Assembly: GCA_030431975.1 (NCBI GenBank)
Contig: JAUIHP010000023.1
Coordinates: 49,038 to 113,037 of the forward strand
Reading direction: 5' to 3'
Source: a bacterium
GTDB lineage: Bacteria; Eisenbacteria; RBG-16-71-46; CAIMUX01
Length of the DNA stretch: 64,000 nucleotides
The notes beneath the pieces are model-generated. The model saw only the letters and a program-made list of their open reading frames with translations, was not told where the DNA came from and ran no database searches. Shown piece by piece: positions 36,510 to 46,069 of this stretch (positions are counted from its first letter, which is position 1; each line of letters begins with the position of its first letter). Both the position numbers and the translations under genes were made by a program.

Positions 36510-39500
36510 ATGATCCCGTTCGGCCCGAAGAAGTGCGTGATTTGCGTTGGCGCTCTCTTGGTGCTGGTTGCGTTCTCGTCCGCATTCGTTTCCTCGCCGG
36601 CCCGCGCCGAGTCGGACTCGGCCGTTGCGGACGTCGCCGCGGGGGCTCTGACTTCGTCCCATCAGATTCTCAGCTTGGGCGGACGCCTGACCCAGGGCGG
36701 CCGGCACCGCGTCAGTCTGGGGCTCCCCGTCGGCAGTGAGGGTCTGAGCGATGACCTCGGACCGACCTCCGGCTGGCTTTCGATTTGGTCGCGTCCGCGG
36801 CTCACGGCGTCTGCCGACGCGATTGAGTTCGCCGACACGCAAATTGGGGAAGCCGTGACTCGGGAACTGGAACTCGTCAACCAGGGACGAATGACCCTGC
36901 AGCTTCAGGACCTCCGGTTGGACGGCGATGCGGCGTCCCCGTTGTCCTTTTCCGCGGGCGACGGCAATGGAGAGTGGAACGAGAACGATCTTTTGCTCCG
37001 CCCCGGCACCCGTCAGGTCCTGATCCTTCGCTTCGAACCGGAAGCCGAGGTTCTAACTGCGGCGCAGCTGGTCGCGACGACGAACGACCTGGCCCAGCCC
37101 GTCTGGTCACTACCGATCCAGGGTAACGGTGTCACGAACTGCATCGCCGCGGTCAGTGTGATCGACGAAGAGATCGACTTCGGGAACGTCATCCTGCGCG
37201 CTTCCGACTCCCGCTCGGTTCAGATCGAAAACACCGGATGCGGCGTCCTCACGATCGAGGCGGGCCTCGACGGAGACGGCGCGTTTTCTCTTTCGGAAAC
37301 GACCCTCGAGATTCCAGAACTTTCCGCATCGACCCTCGATGTGCTGTTTCAGGCGGCGTCGATCGAGAACATTCATCGGGCCTCCCTGCGTCTCACGACC
37401 AACGATCCCGAACGGGACCAGATCGAGATTCCTCTGGTCGCCCGTTCCGTCCTACCCGCACAGGTTGCGGTCTTGGCGCCGAAAGAGTTGGCCCTGGACT
37501 TCGTCGCCATCATGAACGAACCCGATCCGGATCCGTTTGTCATCCGCATTCAGAACAGCGGCGGAAGCGAGCTGCGTTGGGGCGCAGAAACCACGCCCGG
37601 AACGCCGTGGATCGAGCTCTCACCGTCCGGTGGAACGTTGGCGCCGACAGCGACTGAGGACGTTGCGATTCGGCTCGACACCTCCGCGTTGCAGGAAGCA
37701 GGCCGCTACGAAACGTTGGTTCGATTCTTCAATGAAGACCGTCCCACAGAGGATGAGCACTTTCTCGCCGTGGGCGCGGACTTCGTCCCCTTTGTCCTCG
37801 GGGATTCCGAAGCTCCGGAGATCATCGAGTTCGGCGATCCGGTGGAAGTCGATCTCTTGACCTGGAACGGCGCGGCGCCGGACTCGGTCGTGCTGGTCTA
37901 CGCCGAGGGTGGACACGACTTCGAGCTCGATCCCAACGCCGAAGACGTCTCTCGGATTCACATGACCGGCACGGATCAGGGAGTCAGCGCGCTCATTCCT
38001 GCGGACTTTGCCCGCCTCGCTGGAGTCGACTGGTTCATCGAAGCGCACTCCGGTGACTACGTGGCCCGACAGCCGGACGTTCCCAATGAGTCGCCCAACC
38101 GTTTACGAGTTCGCATCGAAGAGTCCGATGCCATCTCTCCCACTTTCGCCTCCGGCGACCATCACATGCTCTCGCTTCCGTTTCTTTCGTCGGGCAGCTT
38201 CGCGGAGTTGTGGCGTGACGACCTCCCGCCGGATACGAACCGGTGGCGCGTCGGTCGCTATGTGGCGGATCAAGATCGTGTCGTCGAGTATCCCGATGTC
38301 TCCGGAGACGACCTGGCATTCGGGGGCCGGGCCTACTGGTTCATCTCTGCGGAAGAAGTGACCTTCGACGCCTTCGGACTGAGCACCGTTCCCAACGACG
38401 GAGAGTTCTTCTCTTTGCCGTTGGCCGCCGGACAAGCCGACTTCATCGCAGGAACTCAAGTGGGAACACCGTTTCCCTACTCGGTGCTCTGGTCCGATTG
38501 TCGAATTCGCATTCCGGATGGAACGGAACTCAGTCCGACCGCGGCTGCGGATGCCGGTTGGATCGACAGTGGTCTTTACGACTGGCGGCGGACGGGCGAT
38601 GTGATCCGCTACGAGTTGTCGGATCGCCTGGAGCCGTGGCGCGGCTACTTCGTCGGAAATCGCAGCGAGCAAAGCCTGGAGCTTCTCATCCCGGCTCGAA
38701 GAGCGTCCGCCGGGCCAACGGACGGACGGACGGAAGGGCGCCCCTCGGATACGGACGAATCGGATCCTCAGGTCGCGTGGTCGGCCCAGCTGTCCGTGCT
38801 CCCTGCCGGACCCGGGCAGTCCGCAGAGACTATCGAGGTCGGAATGGCGGAGGGCGCGTCCGCAGGCTGGGACGCGCGGGACCATGTCGCTCCCGCACCC
38901 CCGATCGAAACCGCGGTACGACTCGGAGCGATGGGACATGCAGCAATCGGGTCGCGACTTCCGCTCAGTTCAGAGTTTCGGCCGGTCAGCTTCGAGATCG
39001 AACGTTGGCCTCTCGTCGTCGAGTTTCGGCAACCGCAGGAAGTTCGACTGCGGATCGAAATCGCAACGCCCTCCCCGGGCCGAAGCACCTATCTCATCGA
39101 TCACGAATCCGGAGCGATCACGCTCTTGGGCGCAACCGTCGAGGTCTCGATCGTACCCGAACCCGGCGGGTCTCTCGCCCGGCTCGAGTTGGTCCATGGT
39201 CCGACGGAACTCATGGAAGAGGAAGGCATACGAGCCACCCTTCCAAAGGCCCAGTTTGCTTTGGACACGATCCAACCCAGCCCGTTCCGGGACGAGACTG
39301 CGGTCCGTTTCCGGATGCAAGAGGGCGGCCGGGTCGACCTTTCCGTTTTCGATGCCGGCGGAAGACTCGTTCGGCGTCTGTTGAGTGAAGACCTGAGCGC
39401 CGGTCCGCACATCGCCAGATGGGACGGCCGGCGCGACGACGGTGACGACGCCCCAGCCGGCGTCTACCTACTGCAATTGACTCAAGGTGACGAGTCCCTT

Positions 39501-39527
39501 TCGCGTCGACTCGTTCGAGTGAAATAG
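36510..39527 (+). CDS. giant exported protein with choice-of-anchor repeats and FlgD-like sorting domain
   Basis: 1005 residues. The signal peptide ends SSPARAE. Repeats of the ASPM-SPD-2-Hydin/choice-of-anchor type follow (IEFADTQIGEAVTRELELVN; IDFGNVILRASDSRSVQIEN), then a BACON-like repeat (NSGGSELRWGAET, TPWIELSPSGGTL). A middle region of unclear fold follows, and a C-terminal FlgD-Ig/type-A sorting-like domain (TIQPSPFRDETAVRF, VFDAGGRLVRRL, PAGVYLLQL). Such C-terminal domains direct proteins to the cell surface through type IX secretion in Bacteroidetes; whether this organism has that system is not shown here. GAGAGAG precedes the ATG. Confidence 0.85.
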   Translation: MIPFGPKKCVICVGALLVLVAFSSAFVSSPARAESDSAVADVAAGALTSSHQILSLGGRLTQGGRHRVSLGLPVGSEGLSDDLGPTSGWLSIWSRPRLTASADAIEFADTQIGEAVTRELELVNQGRMTLQLQDLRLDGDAASPLSFSAGDGNGEWNENDLLLRPGTRQVLILRFEPEAEVLTAAQLVATTNDLAQPVWSLPIQGNGVTNCIAAVSVIDEEIDFGNVILRASDSRSVQIENTGCGVLTIEAGLDGDGAFSLSETTLEIPELSASTLDVLFQAASIENIHRASLRLTTNDPERDQIEIPLVARSVLPAQVAVLAPKELALDFVAIMNEPDPDPFVIRIQNSGGSELRWGAETTPGTPWIELSPSGGTLAPTATEDVAIRLDTSALQEAGRYETLVRFFNEDRPTEDEHFLAVGADFVPFVLGDSEAPEIIEFGDPVEVDLLTWNGAAPDSVVLVYAEGGHDFELDPNAEDVSRIHMTGTDQGVSALIPADFARLAGVDWFIEAHSGDYVARQPDVPNESPNRLRVRIEESDAISPTFASGDHHMLSLPFLSSGSFAELWRDDLPPDTNRWRVGRYVADQDRVVEYPDVSGDDLAFGGRAYWFISAEEVTFDAFGLSTVPNDGEFFSLPLAAGQADFIAGTQVGTPFPYSVLWSDCRIRIPDGTELSPTAAADAGWIDSGLYDWRRTGDVIRYELSDRLEPWRGYFVGNRSEQSLELLIPARRASAGPTDGRTEGRPSDTDESDPQVAWSAQLSVLPAGPGQSAETIEVGMAEGASAGWDARDHVAPAPPIETAVRLGAMGHAAIGSRLPLSSEFRPVSFEIERWPLVVEFRQPQEVRLRIEIATPSPGRSTYLIDHESGAITLLGATVEVSIVPEPGGSLARLELVHGPTELMEEEGIRATLPKAQFALDTIQPSPFRDETAVRFRMQEGGRVDLSVFDAGGRLVRRLLSEDLSAGPHIARWDGRRDDGDDAPAGVYLLQLTQGDESLSRRLVRVK

Positions 39528-39564
39528 TTCGACGCGACCTGCGTCCCGCAAAGGAGTTTGAGAC

Positions 39565-42500
39565 ATGCAGCCGAGACAAGTGGCGTTCGTAGCCATCGCG
39601 CTCTTCCTGGTCGTGGTGACTTCGGTCCAGGCCCAAACGCAGATCCCCACCGTCCTGCACCTGCAGGGCGTGCTTTCAGACGAAAGCGGGACTCCGCTCG
39701 GTGAAGCCGAGGTTGCGCTTCGCTTCGAACTCTTCGACGCGGGGACCGGAGGAACAGCCCTATGGTCGCAGAGCTTCGGCAACGTCGCGGTGGTGCAGGG
39801 CTTCTACGAGATCGCACTCGGTGATCCCGGGGTCGCCCAGAGTTCGCCGTTGGCGGAACTGCCTTTCGACGAGCTCTACTACCTGCAGATTTCGATGCGC
39901 CGAGCCGGCGAGATCGACTATCAGGTCATCGGCGATCGCCGCCCCCTCGGGACGACGCCGTACAGCTTCCGTAGCATGAGCAGTGAGCAAGCCGACACCA
40001 GCGCCGATACTCCCGTCATCGAAGTCAGCACGGGCCTGCAACTGGACATCACCGGAAACGAGTACACCCTTTCGGTGGCGCCGGGCGGAATCTCCCCCGA
40101 ACTGATCGAGCCCGCTCCCGACACCGACCGCACCTATGCCCTTCTTTCGGGAGAGAACGGTGTGGCCTGGGGCGTGATTGCCGGAGGCGGAGGTGACGGC
40201 AGCGGTGTGCAGGAGATTCTGACGCAGCAGGCCGGTGGACTTTCCTCTGCCGAGACATCGCCCGGAGTCGTTTCCCTCAGCATCGCCGAGCAGGGCGTGG
40301 ACGCGTCCAAGCTCGCCGTCGGCGCGGTCACGACGACATCGATCGCCGACCAGGCCGTCGATGCGGGACAACTCGCACCCGGCGCGGTCGGCGCGGCCGC
40401 CCTACGGGACGGTTCGATCAGCGCCGAGAAATTCGCTCCCGGCGCGGTCGATCGACAGGCGCTGGCCACGGACGCCGTTGACGGGACGGTTCTGGCAGAT
40501 GGCGCAGTGGACAGCGACGCCCTAGCGAACGGCGCCGTCGGCTCCGACGCGCTGGCAGACGGGACCGCTGTGCGCAGCCTGACCGTCCGGCAGCCGGGTG
40601 GCGACACGACCTTGACCGATGACGTCGCACTGGTGGCGGGACAGAACATCGTCCTGTCGCAGACGGACAACGCTGTCACGATTTCGAGCGAGGGCGGCGG
40701 CGTCCCCAACGTCAACGGGATCACCGGAGCGGTCGAGATCAGCGGCGCCGGAGGAGCGACGGTCACCCGAGACGGGAACAACATCATCGTCAGCGCATCC
40801 GGCGGCGGCGGCGAGGGCGGCATCGAAGGCATCCAGTCCGGACCCGCCTCTCCCATCGAGATCAGCGATCCGAACGGACCCACCGTCACCGTCGACATCG
40901 CCGAAGGCAGCATCACGAACTCGTACCTGGCCGCGAATGCCGTCGGAACAACTGAAATTGCAGACGGCTCGGTCTCGGGCGCTGACCTGGCCGGCGACGC
41001 GGTGACGTCGATCAAGGTCGAGGACGGTTCGCTGACCGGGGTCGACATTGCCGACGGCTCCGTGACCGGAACCGACATCGAAGACGGATCCCTGACCGGC
41101 GAGGACATCGCAGCAGGATCCTTGAACGGCAGTGACATCTCCGCAGCCACTATCGATGGAACACACATCGTCGACGAATCGCTGACGGGTTCGGATCTGC
41201 TCGACGGTTCCGTCAGCAGCGCAGACATCACCGACGAATCCATCACCGGCACCGACATCCTGGACGGATCCATCGGCAGCGTCGACCTGGCCGAGGACGC
41301 CGTCGGTAGTTCACAGGTCGCCGACGAATCCCTGACTGGGGACGACATTCTCGACGGATCGCTGACGGCTGCCGACTTTGACATTTCGGCCTTCGGCGAC
41401 ATCACCAACGTCATCACCGATGAAGGAAGCGGTTTGATCGGCGGAACCGATGCCGGCGAGGTCTCTCTGGCCATCGCCGAAGAGGGAGTCACAAGCACCC
41501 GGCTGGCTCTGGGCGCGGTGACCTCCGACAAGATCGCACCCGCAGCCGTGACGACCGCAGCGCTCCAAGCCGATGCTGTCACCGGCGCGCAGATTCTCGA
41601 CGAAACGATCACGGGCGCGGACATTGCCGATGGAAGTATCGAGCTGGCAGACCTTGGAGACTCCATAGGCGACATCACGGAGATCACGACCGAGGAAGGC
41701 AGTGGTTTGACCGGCGGTGTTGCGCAGGGCGCGGCCGACCTCGCAATCGCCGAGCTGGGTGTGACCGGAACTCATCTGGCCGATGACGCAGTGACCTCGG
41801 ACAAGATCGCGGACGGAGACATTCTCAGCGCGGACCTCGGTGAAGCCTCGGTCACGTCGGTCGCCATCGCCAATGGAGCAGTACAGACCGATCACATCGC
41901 TCCCAATGCGATCACGACCGGCAAGATCGCAAACGGCGCCGTCACCGTTGCCGACCTCGCCGCAAACGCGGTGACCACGGCCAAGATCGCCCCCGCCGCG
42001 GTGACGGAGTCGAGCCTGGCCAACGACTCCGTGACGAGCGGAAAGATCGCGGACGGTTCCGTGACGGAAGCGGACCTGGCCTCTGACGCGGTGACCGGCG
42101 CCAACATCGCCGACGAATCGATCACAGGCGATGACATCGCGGACGGTTCGATCAGCGCGTCCGACATCTCCTTCCCCGTCGGCGACATCACCGGTGTCCT
42201 GACGCAGGAAGGAAGCGGGCTGGTCGGCGGCACCCCCGACGGCGATGCAGACCTTGCCATCGCGAACCTCGGCGTGACTACGGCGCGGCTGGACGACGAC
42301 GCGGTCGTCTCCTCGAAGATCGCCGACGGTTCCGTCCAGTACGAGGACATCGCCGCCGACGCGATCGATGACACGAAAATCCTCGACGGCTCGATTTACG
42401 AGTCCGACATCTATCCGGACGAGCTGGGTTCCGATGCGCTGTGGGAGCAGATCGATCTCGGTCAGGGCACGACGACCGGCTTCCTCTGGACCTATCAGTA

Positions 42501-43155
42501 CCTCAACGATCCGATGGTTCCATTCGACGGACAAAGCGAGACAAGCTACTTCGGAAGCAGCGGAAACTTCGAGGCCGGCCTTCTGCTTCTCTATGATCGG
42601 GACCCGAGTGTCGGCGGGCGCATCGTCGAACTCTCCTCCTCGGGGGACGGCAACGATGGTCTGATCCTCGTCTACCAGGAAGGCAACGAAGACGCGACGT
42701 GTGGAATGATCGGCGAGACCGGTGAGGTCTTCGGTTCGAACATCGTGGTTTCGCGGAGCTCCGGAAGCTCCGCCAACGAGACCATTCAGTACGCGACGCT
42801 AACCGGACCGGAATCCGCAATCTACGTTCGCGGCAAGTCCAAGCTGGTCGACGGACGTGCCACCATTACGTTCCCGGATCATTTCCGCGACCAGGTCAAT
42901 CCGGAGACCATCACGGTGACGCTGACACCGCGTTCCCTACAGTCTCTGGGTTTGGCCGTAGCCGAGACCTTCGACGACCGTCTGGAGGTCGGTGAGCTGC
43001 AGTCAGGCCGCGGCAGCTACGAGTTCGACTATGTGATCTACGGAGTGCGAAGCGGTGAAGAAAACTTCCGCGTCGTGCGCCCGGGCACGACCATCGCCGG
43101 ACAGGAACGCGCCACCGTCGCGCCGCGAAGCGTCAATCGCGGATCGAGACGCTAG
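39565..43155 (+). CDS. giant exported decapeptide-repeat protein
   Basis: 1196 residues with a signal peptide ending VQAQ. An N-terminal module (IPTVLHLQGVLSDESGTPL, LPFDELYYLQISM, RPLGTTPYSF) is common at the start of surface proteins in FCB-type metagenomes. Residues about 240-950 are dominated by 10-residue repeats of the form (A/E)DGS(V/L/I)TG(A/T/E)D(I/L), interrupted by spacers carrying GDITxVxTxEGSGLxGG. The C-terminal 230 residues are a globular cap. The repeat resembles beta-solenoid or tail-fibre stalks. ATG follows AAAGGAG by 8 nt. It lies 37 bp after the choice-of-anchor gene and is probably co-transcribed. Confidence 0.88.
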   Translation: MQPRQVAFVAIALFLVVVTSVQAQTQIPTVLHLQGVLSDESGTPLGEAEVALRFELFDAGTGGTALWSQSFGNVAVVQGFYEIALGDPGVAQSSPLAELPFDELYYLQISMRRAGEIDYQVIGDRRPLGTTPYSFRSMSSEQADTSADTPVIEVSTGLQLDITGNEYTLSVAPGGISPELIEPAPDTDRTYALLSGENGVAWGVIAGGGGDGSGVQEILTQQAGGLSSAETSPGVVSLSIAEQGVDASKLAVGAVTTTSIADQAVDAGQLAPGAVGAAALRDGSISAEKFAPGAVDRQALATDAVDGTVLADGAVDSDALANGAVGSDALADGTAVRSLTVRQPGGDTTLTDDVALVAGQNIVLSQTDNAVTISSEGGGVPNVNGITGAVEISGAGGATVTRDGNNIIVSASGGGGEGGIEGIQSGPASPIEISDPNGPTVTVDIAEGSITNSYLAANAVGTTEIADGSVSGADLAGDAVTSIKVEDGSLTGVDIADGSVTGTDIEDGSLTGEDIAAGSLNGSDISAATIDGTHIVDESLTGSDLLDGSVSSADITDESITGTDILDGSIGSVDLAEDAVGSSQVADESLTGDDILDGSLTAADFDISAFGDITNVITDEGSGLIGGTDAGEVSLAIAEEGVTSTRLALGAVTSDKIAPAAVTTAALQADAVTGAQILDETITGADIADGSIELADLGDSIGDITEITTEEGSGLTGGVAQGAADLAIAELGVTGTHLADDAVTSDKIADGDILSADLGEASVTSVAIANGAVQTDHIAPNAITTGKIANGAVTVADLAANAVTTAKIAPAAVTESSLANDSVTSGKIADGSVTEADLASDAVTGANIADESITGDDIADGSISASDISFPVGDITGVLTQEGSGLVGGTPDGDADLAIANLGVTTARLDDDAVVSSKIADGSVQYEDIAADAIDDTKILDGSIYESDIYPDELGSDALWEQIDLGQGTTTGFLWTYQYLNDPMVPFDGQSETSYFGSSGNFEAGLLLLYDRDPSVGGRIVELSSSGDGNDGLILVYQEGNEDATCGMIGETGEVFGSNIVVSRSSGSSANETIQYATLTGPESAIYVRGKSKLVDGRATITFPDHFRDQVNPETITVTLTPRSLQSLGLAVAETFDDRLEVGELQSGRGSYEFDYVIYGVRSGEENFRVVRPGTTIAGQERATVAPRSVNRGSRR
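40890..42420 (+). repeat. 30-bp coding repeat array (decapeptide units)
   Basis: Dozens of diverged 30-bp units encode DGS(L/V/I)TGxD(I/L)-type decapeptides. Two spacer blocks with the motif EGSGLxGG (near 41430 and 41700) and one near 42210 divide the array into modules. DNA identity between units is moderate, so expansion is old or under selection. Confidence 0.85.
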
Positions 43156-43157
43156 CG

Positions 43158-43189
43158 GCGGAGCGTTGCGGCTAGTCGACCCGCTCCGC
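43158..43189. terminator. possible hairpin between convergent genes
   Basis: GCGGAGCG (43158-43165) and CGCTCCGC (43182-43189) can form an 8-bp stem with a 16-nt loop. It spans the end of the minus-strand gene at 43172. There is no U-tract. Confidence 0.35.
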
Positions 43190-44101
43190 GGTCCAGAGGG
43201 AGAAGAACCCACGTCCGACGGCGTGGGTTTGTCCTTCGATTCTGTCACCGACCAAACGACCTGACGTGAAGTATCCGCCCGATCCGTCCGCGGTGCGAAA
43301 GGCGAAGGCGACCTGCCCCCAATCCACGTTGACCTCGACGTCCTCGGCCGGCGTTGAGTAGAAGGTGACACCGAGTCCGTCCTCCTGCCGCTCGATGATC
43401 ATGTCCTGATAATAGGCTTCCGCGTCCGGAGTCGGCCGAAGGTCGACCTTCCAACGCCCGACCAGGTCTTCGGTACGTGGTGACGTCCGTTCGACTTCGA
43501 GCTCGTTACGAAAGGCCCACTCCTGATCCGGTTGGTCGGTGAGGCGAACCTCCTTCAGCGAGCGCAATGTGTTCCCTGTCAGTTCTCGGGTCGTACGTAA
43601 CCGCGCGGGCCGTCCATCGTCCATTCCGTCCCGTTCCAGAACACACTGCCAACCGTCGGGCTTTGCCATCCATTCTGTGATGACCCAGTCTTCGGTTTCG
43701 ATCTGTCCGTTCGAAACACTGGCCGATCGCAACGTCTTCTCGTCCGGGGAAACCGTCAGAACGTCGAGACTGCGAACGACGTAGCCGGGATCCGTGAAGG
43801 CCATCTCCATGACGAGAGCGTCCCCGGCCGCACTCATCTGGGCGTCGATGCGGGTCGGCAGTTGAACCCGTCGATCGCTTTGGTAGTCGCGATAGGTCAA
43901 CGAGCCTTCCCAGGTGCCCGTCAGGTCGGCAAGAAGAGGAGAGGTCTCGGCCGCAGCCGCGGTGGAAAACGCGCCAGGGAAGATCGCGCCGGCGAAGATG
44001 GCACCGACGCAGATCGCGGCCGCGAGGACCGAACGACGGAATCCCCCCTCACGGGTTTCAACGGTTCTTTCCAACGTCCGTGCTTGAGTCGTTTCGTTCA
44101 T
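43172..44101 (-). CDS. exported protein of unknown function
   Basis: 309 residues. A basic leader and hydrophobic segment (SVLAAAICVGAIFAGAIFPG) are followed by an Ala-rich cleavage region. The mature protein begins LLADLTGTWEGSLTYRDYQSD and repeats a similar WKVDL / YYQDMIIER strand pattern near residue 210. This suggests two lipocalin-like or DUF1579-like halves that may bind a small ligand. ATG at 44101 has AAGG 5 nt upstream. It is convergent with the decapeptide-repeat gene. I do not recognise a named family with confidence. Confidence 0.75.
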   Translation of the reverse strand: MNETTQARTLERTVETREGGFRRSVLAAAICVGAIFAGAIFPGAFSTAAAAETSPLLADLTGTWEGSLTYRDYQSDRRVQLPTRIDAQMSAAGDALVMEMAFTDPGYVVRSLDVLTVSPDEKTLRSASVSNGQIETEDWVITEWMAKPDGWQCVLERDGMDDGRPARLRTTRELTGNTLRSLKEVRLTDQPDQEWAFRNELEVERTSPRTEDLVGRWKVDLRPTPDAEAYYQDMIIERQEDGLGVTFYSTPAEDVEVNVDWGQVAFAFRTADGSGGYFTSGRLVGDRIEGQTHAVGRGFFSLWTAERVD

Positions 44102-44278
44102 CTGAGCCTTCCTTCCGCCCACGAGGTAGGAGCCTTTCGTATCGTTTCAGGCCAGGACCCAGTCCTCTCGAGTACCCGATCCGGGCCCCTAGAAGGTTCG
44201 TAGATAAGGCAGAAACCGATGCAGCTGCAGACGTCGATTCCGGTTCAAAATCGAGGGTCGAGGTCGTAGTCCCAAGAA

Positions 44279-46069
44279 CTACCCACCAACCGGCAGCGTG
44301 GATGGATCGACCCGGTAGATCTCCAGAATCGGGCCACCGTCGATGCGGATTTCATGAATCGGGCTGGACGTCTGAGAGACGAAGTGGGCCAGATAGCCGT
44401 AGAACTCGCGACGGGTCACCGTCATGACGTAGACCTCGGAAGGATGGCGCCGGATGAAGGTGATCATCTCCGCGTAGAACGCACGGTCATAGCCGAACGG
44501 CGGTAGCTGAAAGACTCCAATGTCGTCGCGCAACCACAGCCTTCGCGTGGTCAGGACCGTGTGGTGTCCGACGCTGACCACGACGGCGGCGTTCGGCGCA
44601 GCGTTCTCGTTCAACCAATCCATCCCCTGCCGGTAGGACAGACACCAGTAGTCCGTCGCTTCCTTGTCGCCTGCCCCCTGCGCCCCCTTCAGGCCTCCAA
44701 CGGCTCGGTTGAAGAAAACGTACTCGTGCGGGTGATTGCGAGCATTCCAGGCCACGACCGGAGAGAACCACAACAAGACCAAGCCGGCCGGAAGGTAAAC
44801 GGATCGAAGGCGCGACGCTTGTCCCAAGCTCCAACGGTTCGCGGCCACCTTCGCCCCCATTTGCGCCGCAACGCCGACGAGAAGGGCGACGGCGGGAACG
44901 AACTCCAGCCAGTGGCGGATCCCGTCGTAGTCGTACGCTCCGGGAACGGACACGCGAAGAACCGGTACGATCAGCCACAACAGAAGCAGCACATCGAGCG
45001 CCGACTCCGGAGCACGCCGGATGCGCCTTGCCACGACGAACACGAATCCCACCGTTGCCGGTATCAGAACCAGTAGCGGCATCGTGCGAACGGCCTTGAG
45101 CAGCGGCGCCGCCTGCCACTGATCCGGTCCCAGGAGTGCCCGCGAACGCAGCCAACTGAGATGTTCGAGAATGCGATCCGGAAAGTCGATGAGGATCCAC
45201 GGCCAGCAGAGAGCAGCGAAAGCGAGCGAAACGAAGGGCAACGCGACCAGAGCCCACTTCGTCTTCCGGCTCCAACCCGCTGGCCGAGACGACACCGTAC
45301 CTTCCCCCTGCGTCGCCCCGGATTTTTCGTCTCCTCCCCGATGCCGTCGTCGATACTCGAGAAACCCAACCGGCAAGGCAATCAATGGCAGAAAGACAGC
45401 GTTGGCCTTGCTGGCCGCTGCGGCGCCGGCGCACAAGCCGGCCAGGACGAGCAGCGAAGCACGGTCGCGTCGCAGCCCCGAAAAGAAGGCCATGAGAGCG
45501 GCACAAAAGAAGAGGCAACTCACCACGTCCTTGACGTTGTAGTGCAGATGCGCCCAGAAACGCGGATACATCGCCAGGGAGACGGCAGCGGCCAGGGCTC
45601 CGATCATCCCGATGTGTCGAGCGGCAAAGCCGTAGACGCAAAGCACCAGAGCCGCGCCGCAAAACACAGCTGCCAGGTGGTGTCCACTGATCGGATCGAG
45701 CCAACCGAGCCGACTGTGGAAGACGTCTTTCGTCCAGGCCGACAGCGTGACACCCAATGGCCAGACATGGTGTGGGTTTTGGCGTTGAAACCACCCGGCC
45801 TCGTAGAAGTCCGGATGAGACCCATCCTGGTAGGTCTCGATTTTTCTCTCGTCGTAGTCCAGGTAGGAGGAATCCAGCGTCTTGTAGAACTGCAGATTGC
45901 GGTCGCCGACGTAGAATTCGACGTCGTCCCAGGCCATTCCGTAGTTGCCGACTCCCCCGACGGCGACGAAGACAAAGACGGCGAAGAGGACCAGGAACGG
46001 AAGGTGCTCGAGGATGCGGCGACCGCCCGCTTCCGCGTTCCGAGTCTCAGTTCCCGATGTATCCGACAC
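44279..46069 (-). CDS. GT39/PMT-like membrane glycosyltransferase
   Basis: 596 residues with about ten to twelve membrane segments. The first extracytoplasmic loop carries GMAWDDVEFYVGDRN, an Asp pair in the catalytic position of GT-C enzymes. MYPRFWAHLHYNVKD follows in the third segment region, as in PMT/ArnT-like proteins. The C-terminal 200 residues are soluble. GTG at 46069 follows GGAG by 10 nt and overlaps the sulfatase gene by 23 bp; the frame continues upstream only as a shadow. The polyprenyl-linked sugar donor and the acceptor are unknown. Confidence 0.82.
   Translation of the reverse strand: MSDTSGTETRNAEAGGRRILEHLPFLVLFAVFVFVAVGGVGNYGMAWDDVEFYVGDRNLQFYKTLDSSYLDYDERKIETYQDGSHPDFYEAGWFQRQNPHHVWPLGVTLSAWTKDVFHSRLGWLDPISGHHLAAVFCGAALVLCVYGFAARHIGMIGALAAAVSLAMYPRFWAHLHYNVKDVVSCLFFCAALMAFFSGLRRDRASLLVLAGLCAGAAAASKANAVFLPLIALPVGFLEYRRRHRGGDEKSGATQGEGTVSSRPAGWSRKTKWALVALPFVSLAFAALCWPWILIDFPDRILEHLSWLRSRALLGPDQWQAAPLLKAVRTMPLLVLIPATVGFVFVVARRIRRAPESALDVLLLLWLIVPVLRVSVPGAYDYDGIRHWLEFVPAVALLVGVAAQMGAKVAANRWSLGQASRLRSVYLPAGLVLLWFSPVVAWNARNHPHEYVFFNRAVGGLKGAQGAGDKEATDYWCLSYRQGMDWLNENAAPNAAVVVSVGHHTVLTTRRLWLRDDIGVFQLPPFGYDRAFYAEMITFIRRHPSEVYVMTVTRREFYGYLAHFVSQTSSPIHEIRIDGGPILEIYRVDPSTLPVGG

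Noticed and set aside
40890..42420. CRISPR-like array from regular 30-bp repeats
   Set aside because: Units are contiguous, diverged and in frame in a coding sequence; there are no unique spacers.
44170..44215. TTCGTAG half-site upstream of the 43172-44101 gene as an operator
   Set aside because: Only one arm matches; the other side does not pair.
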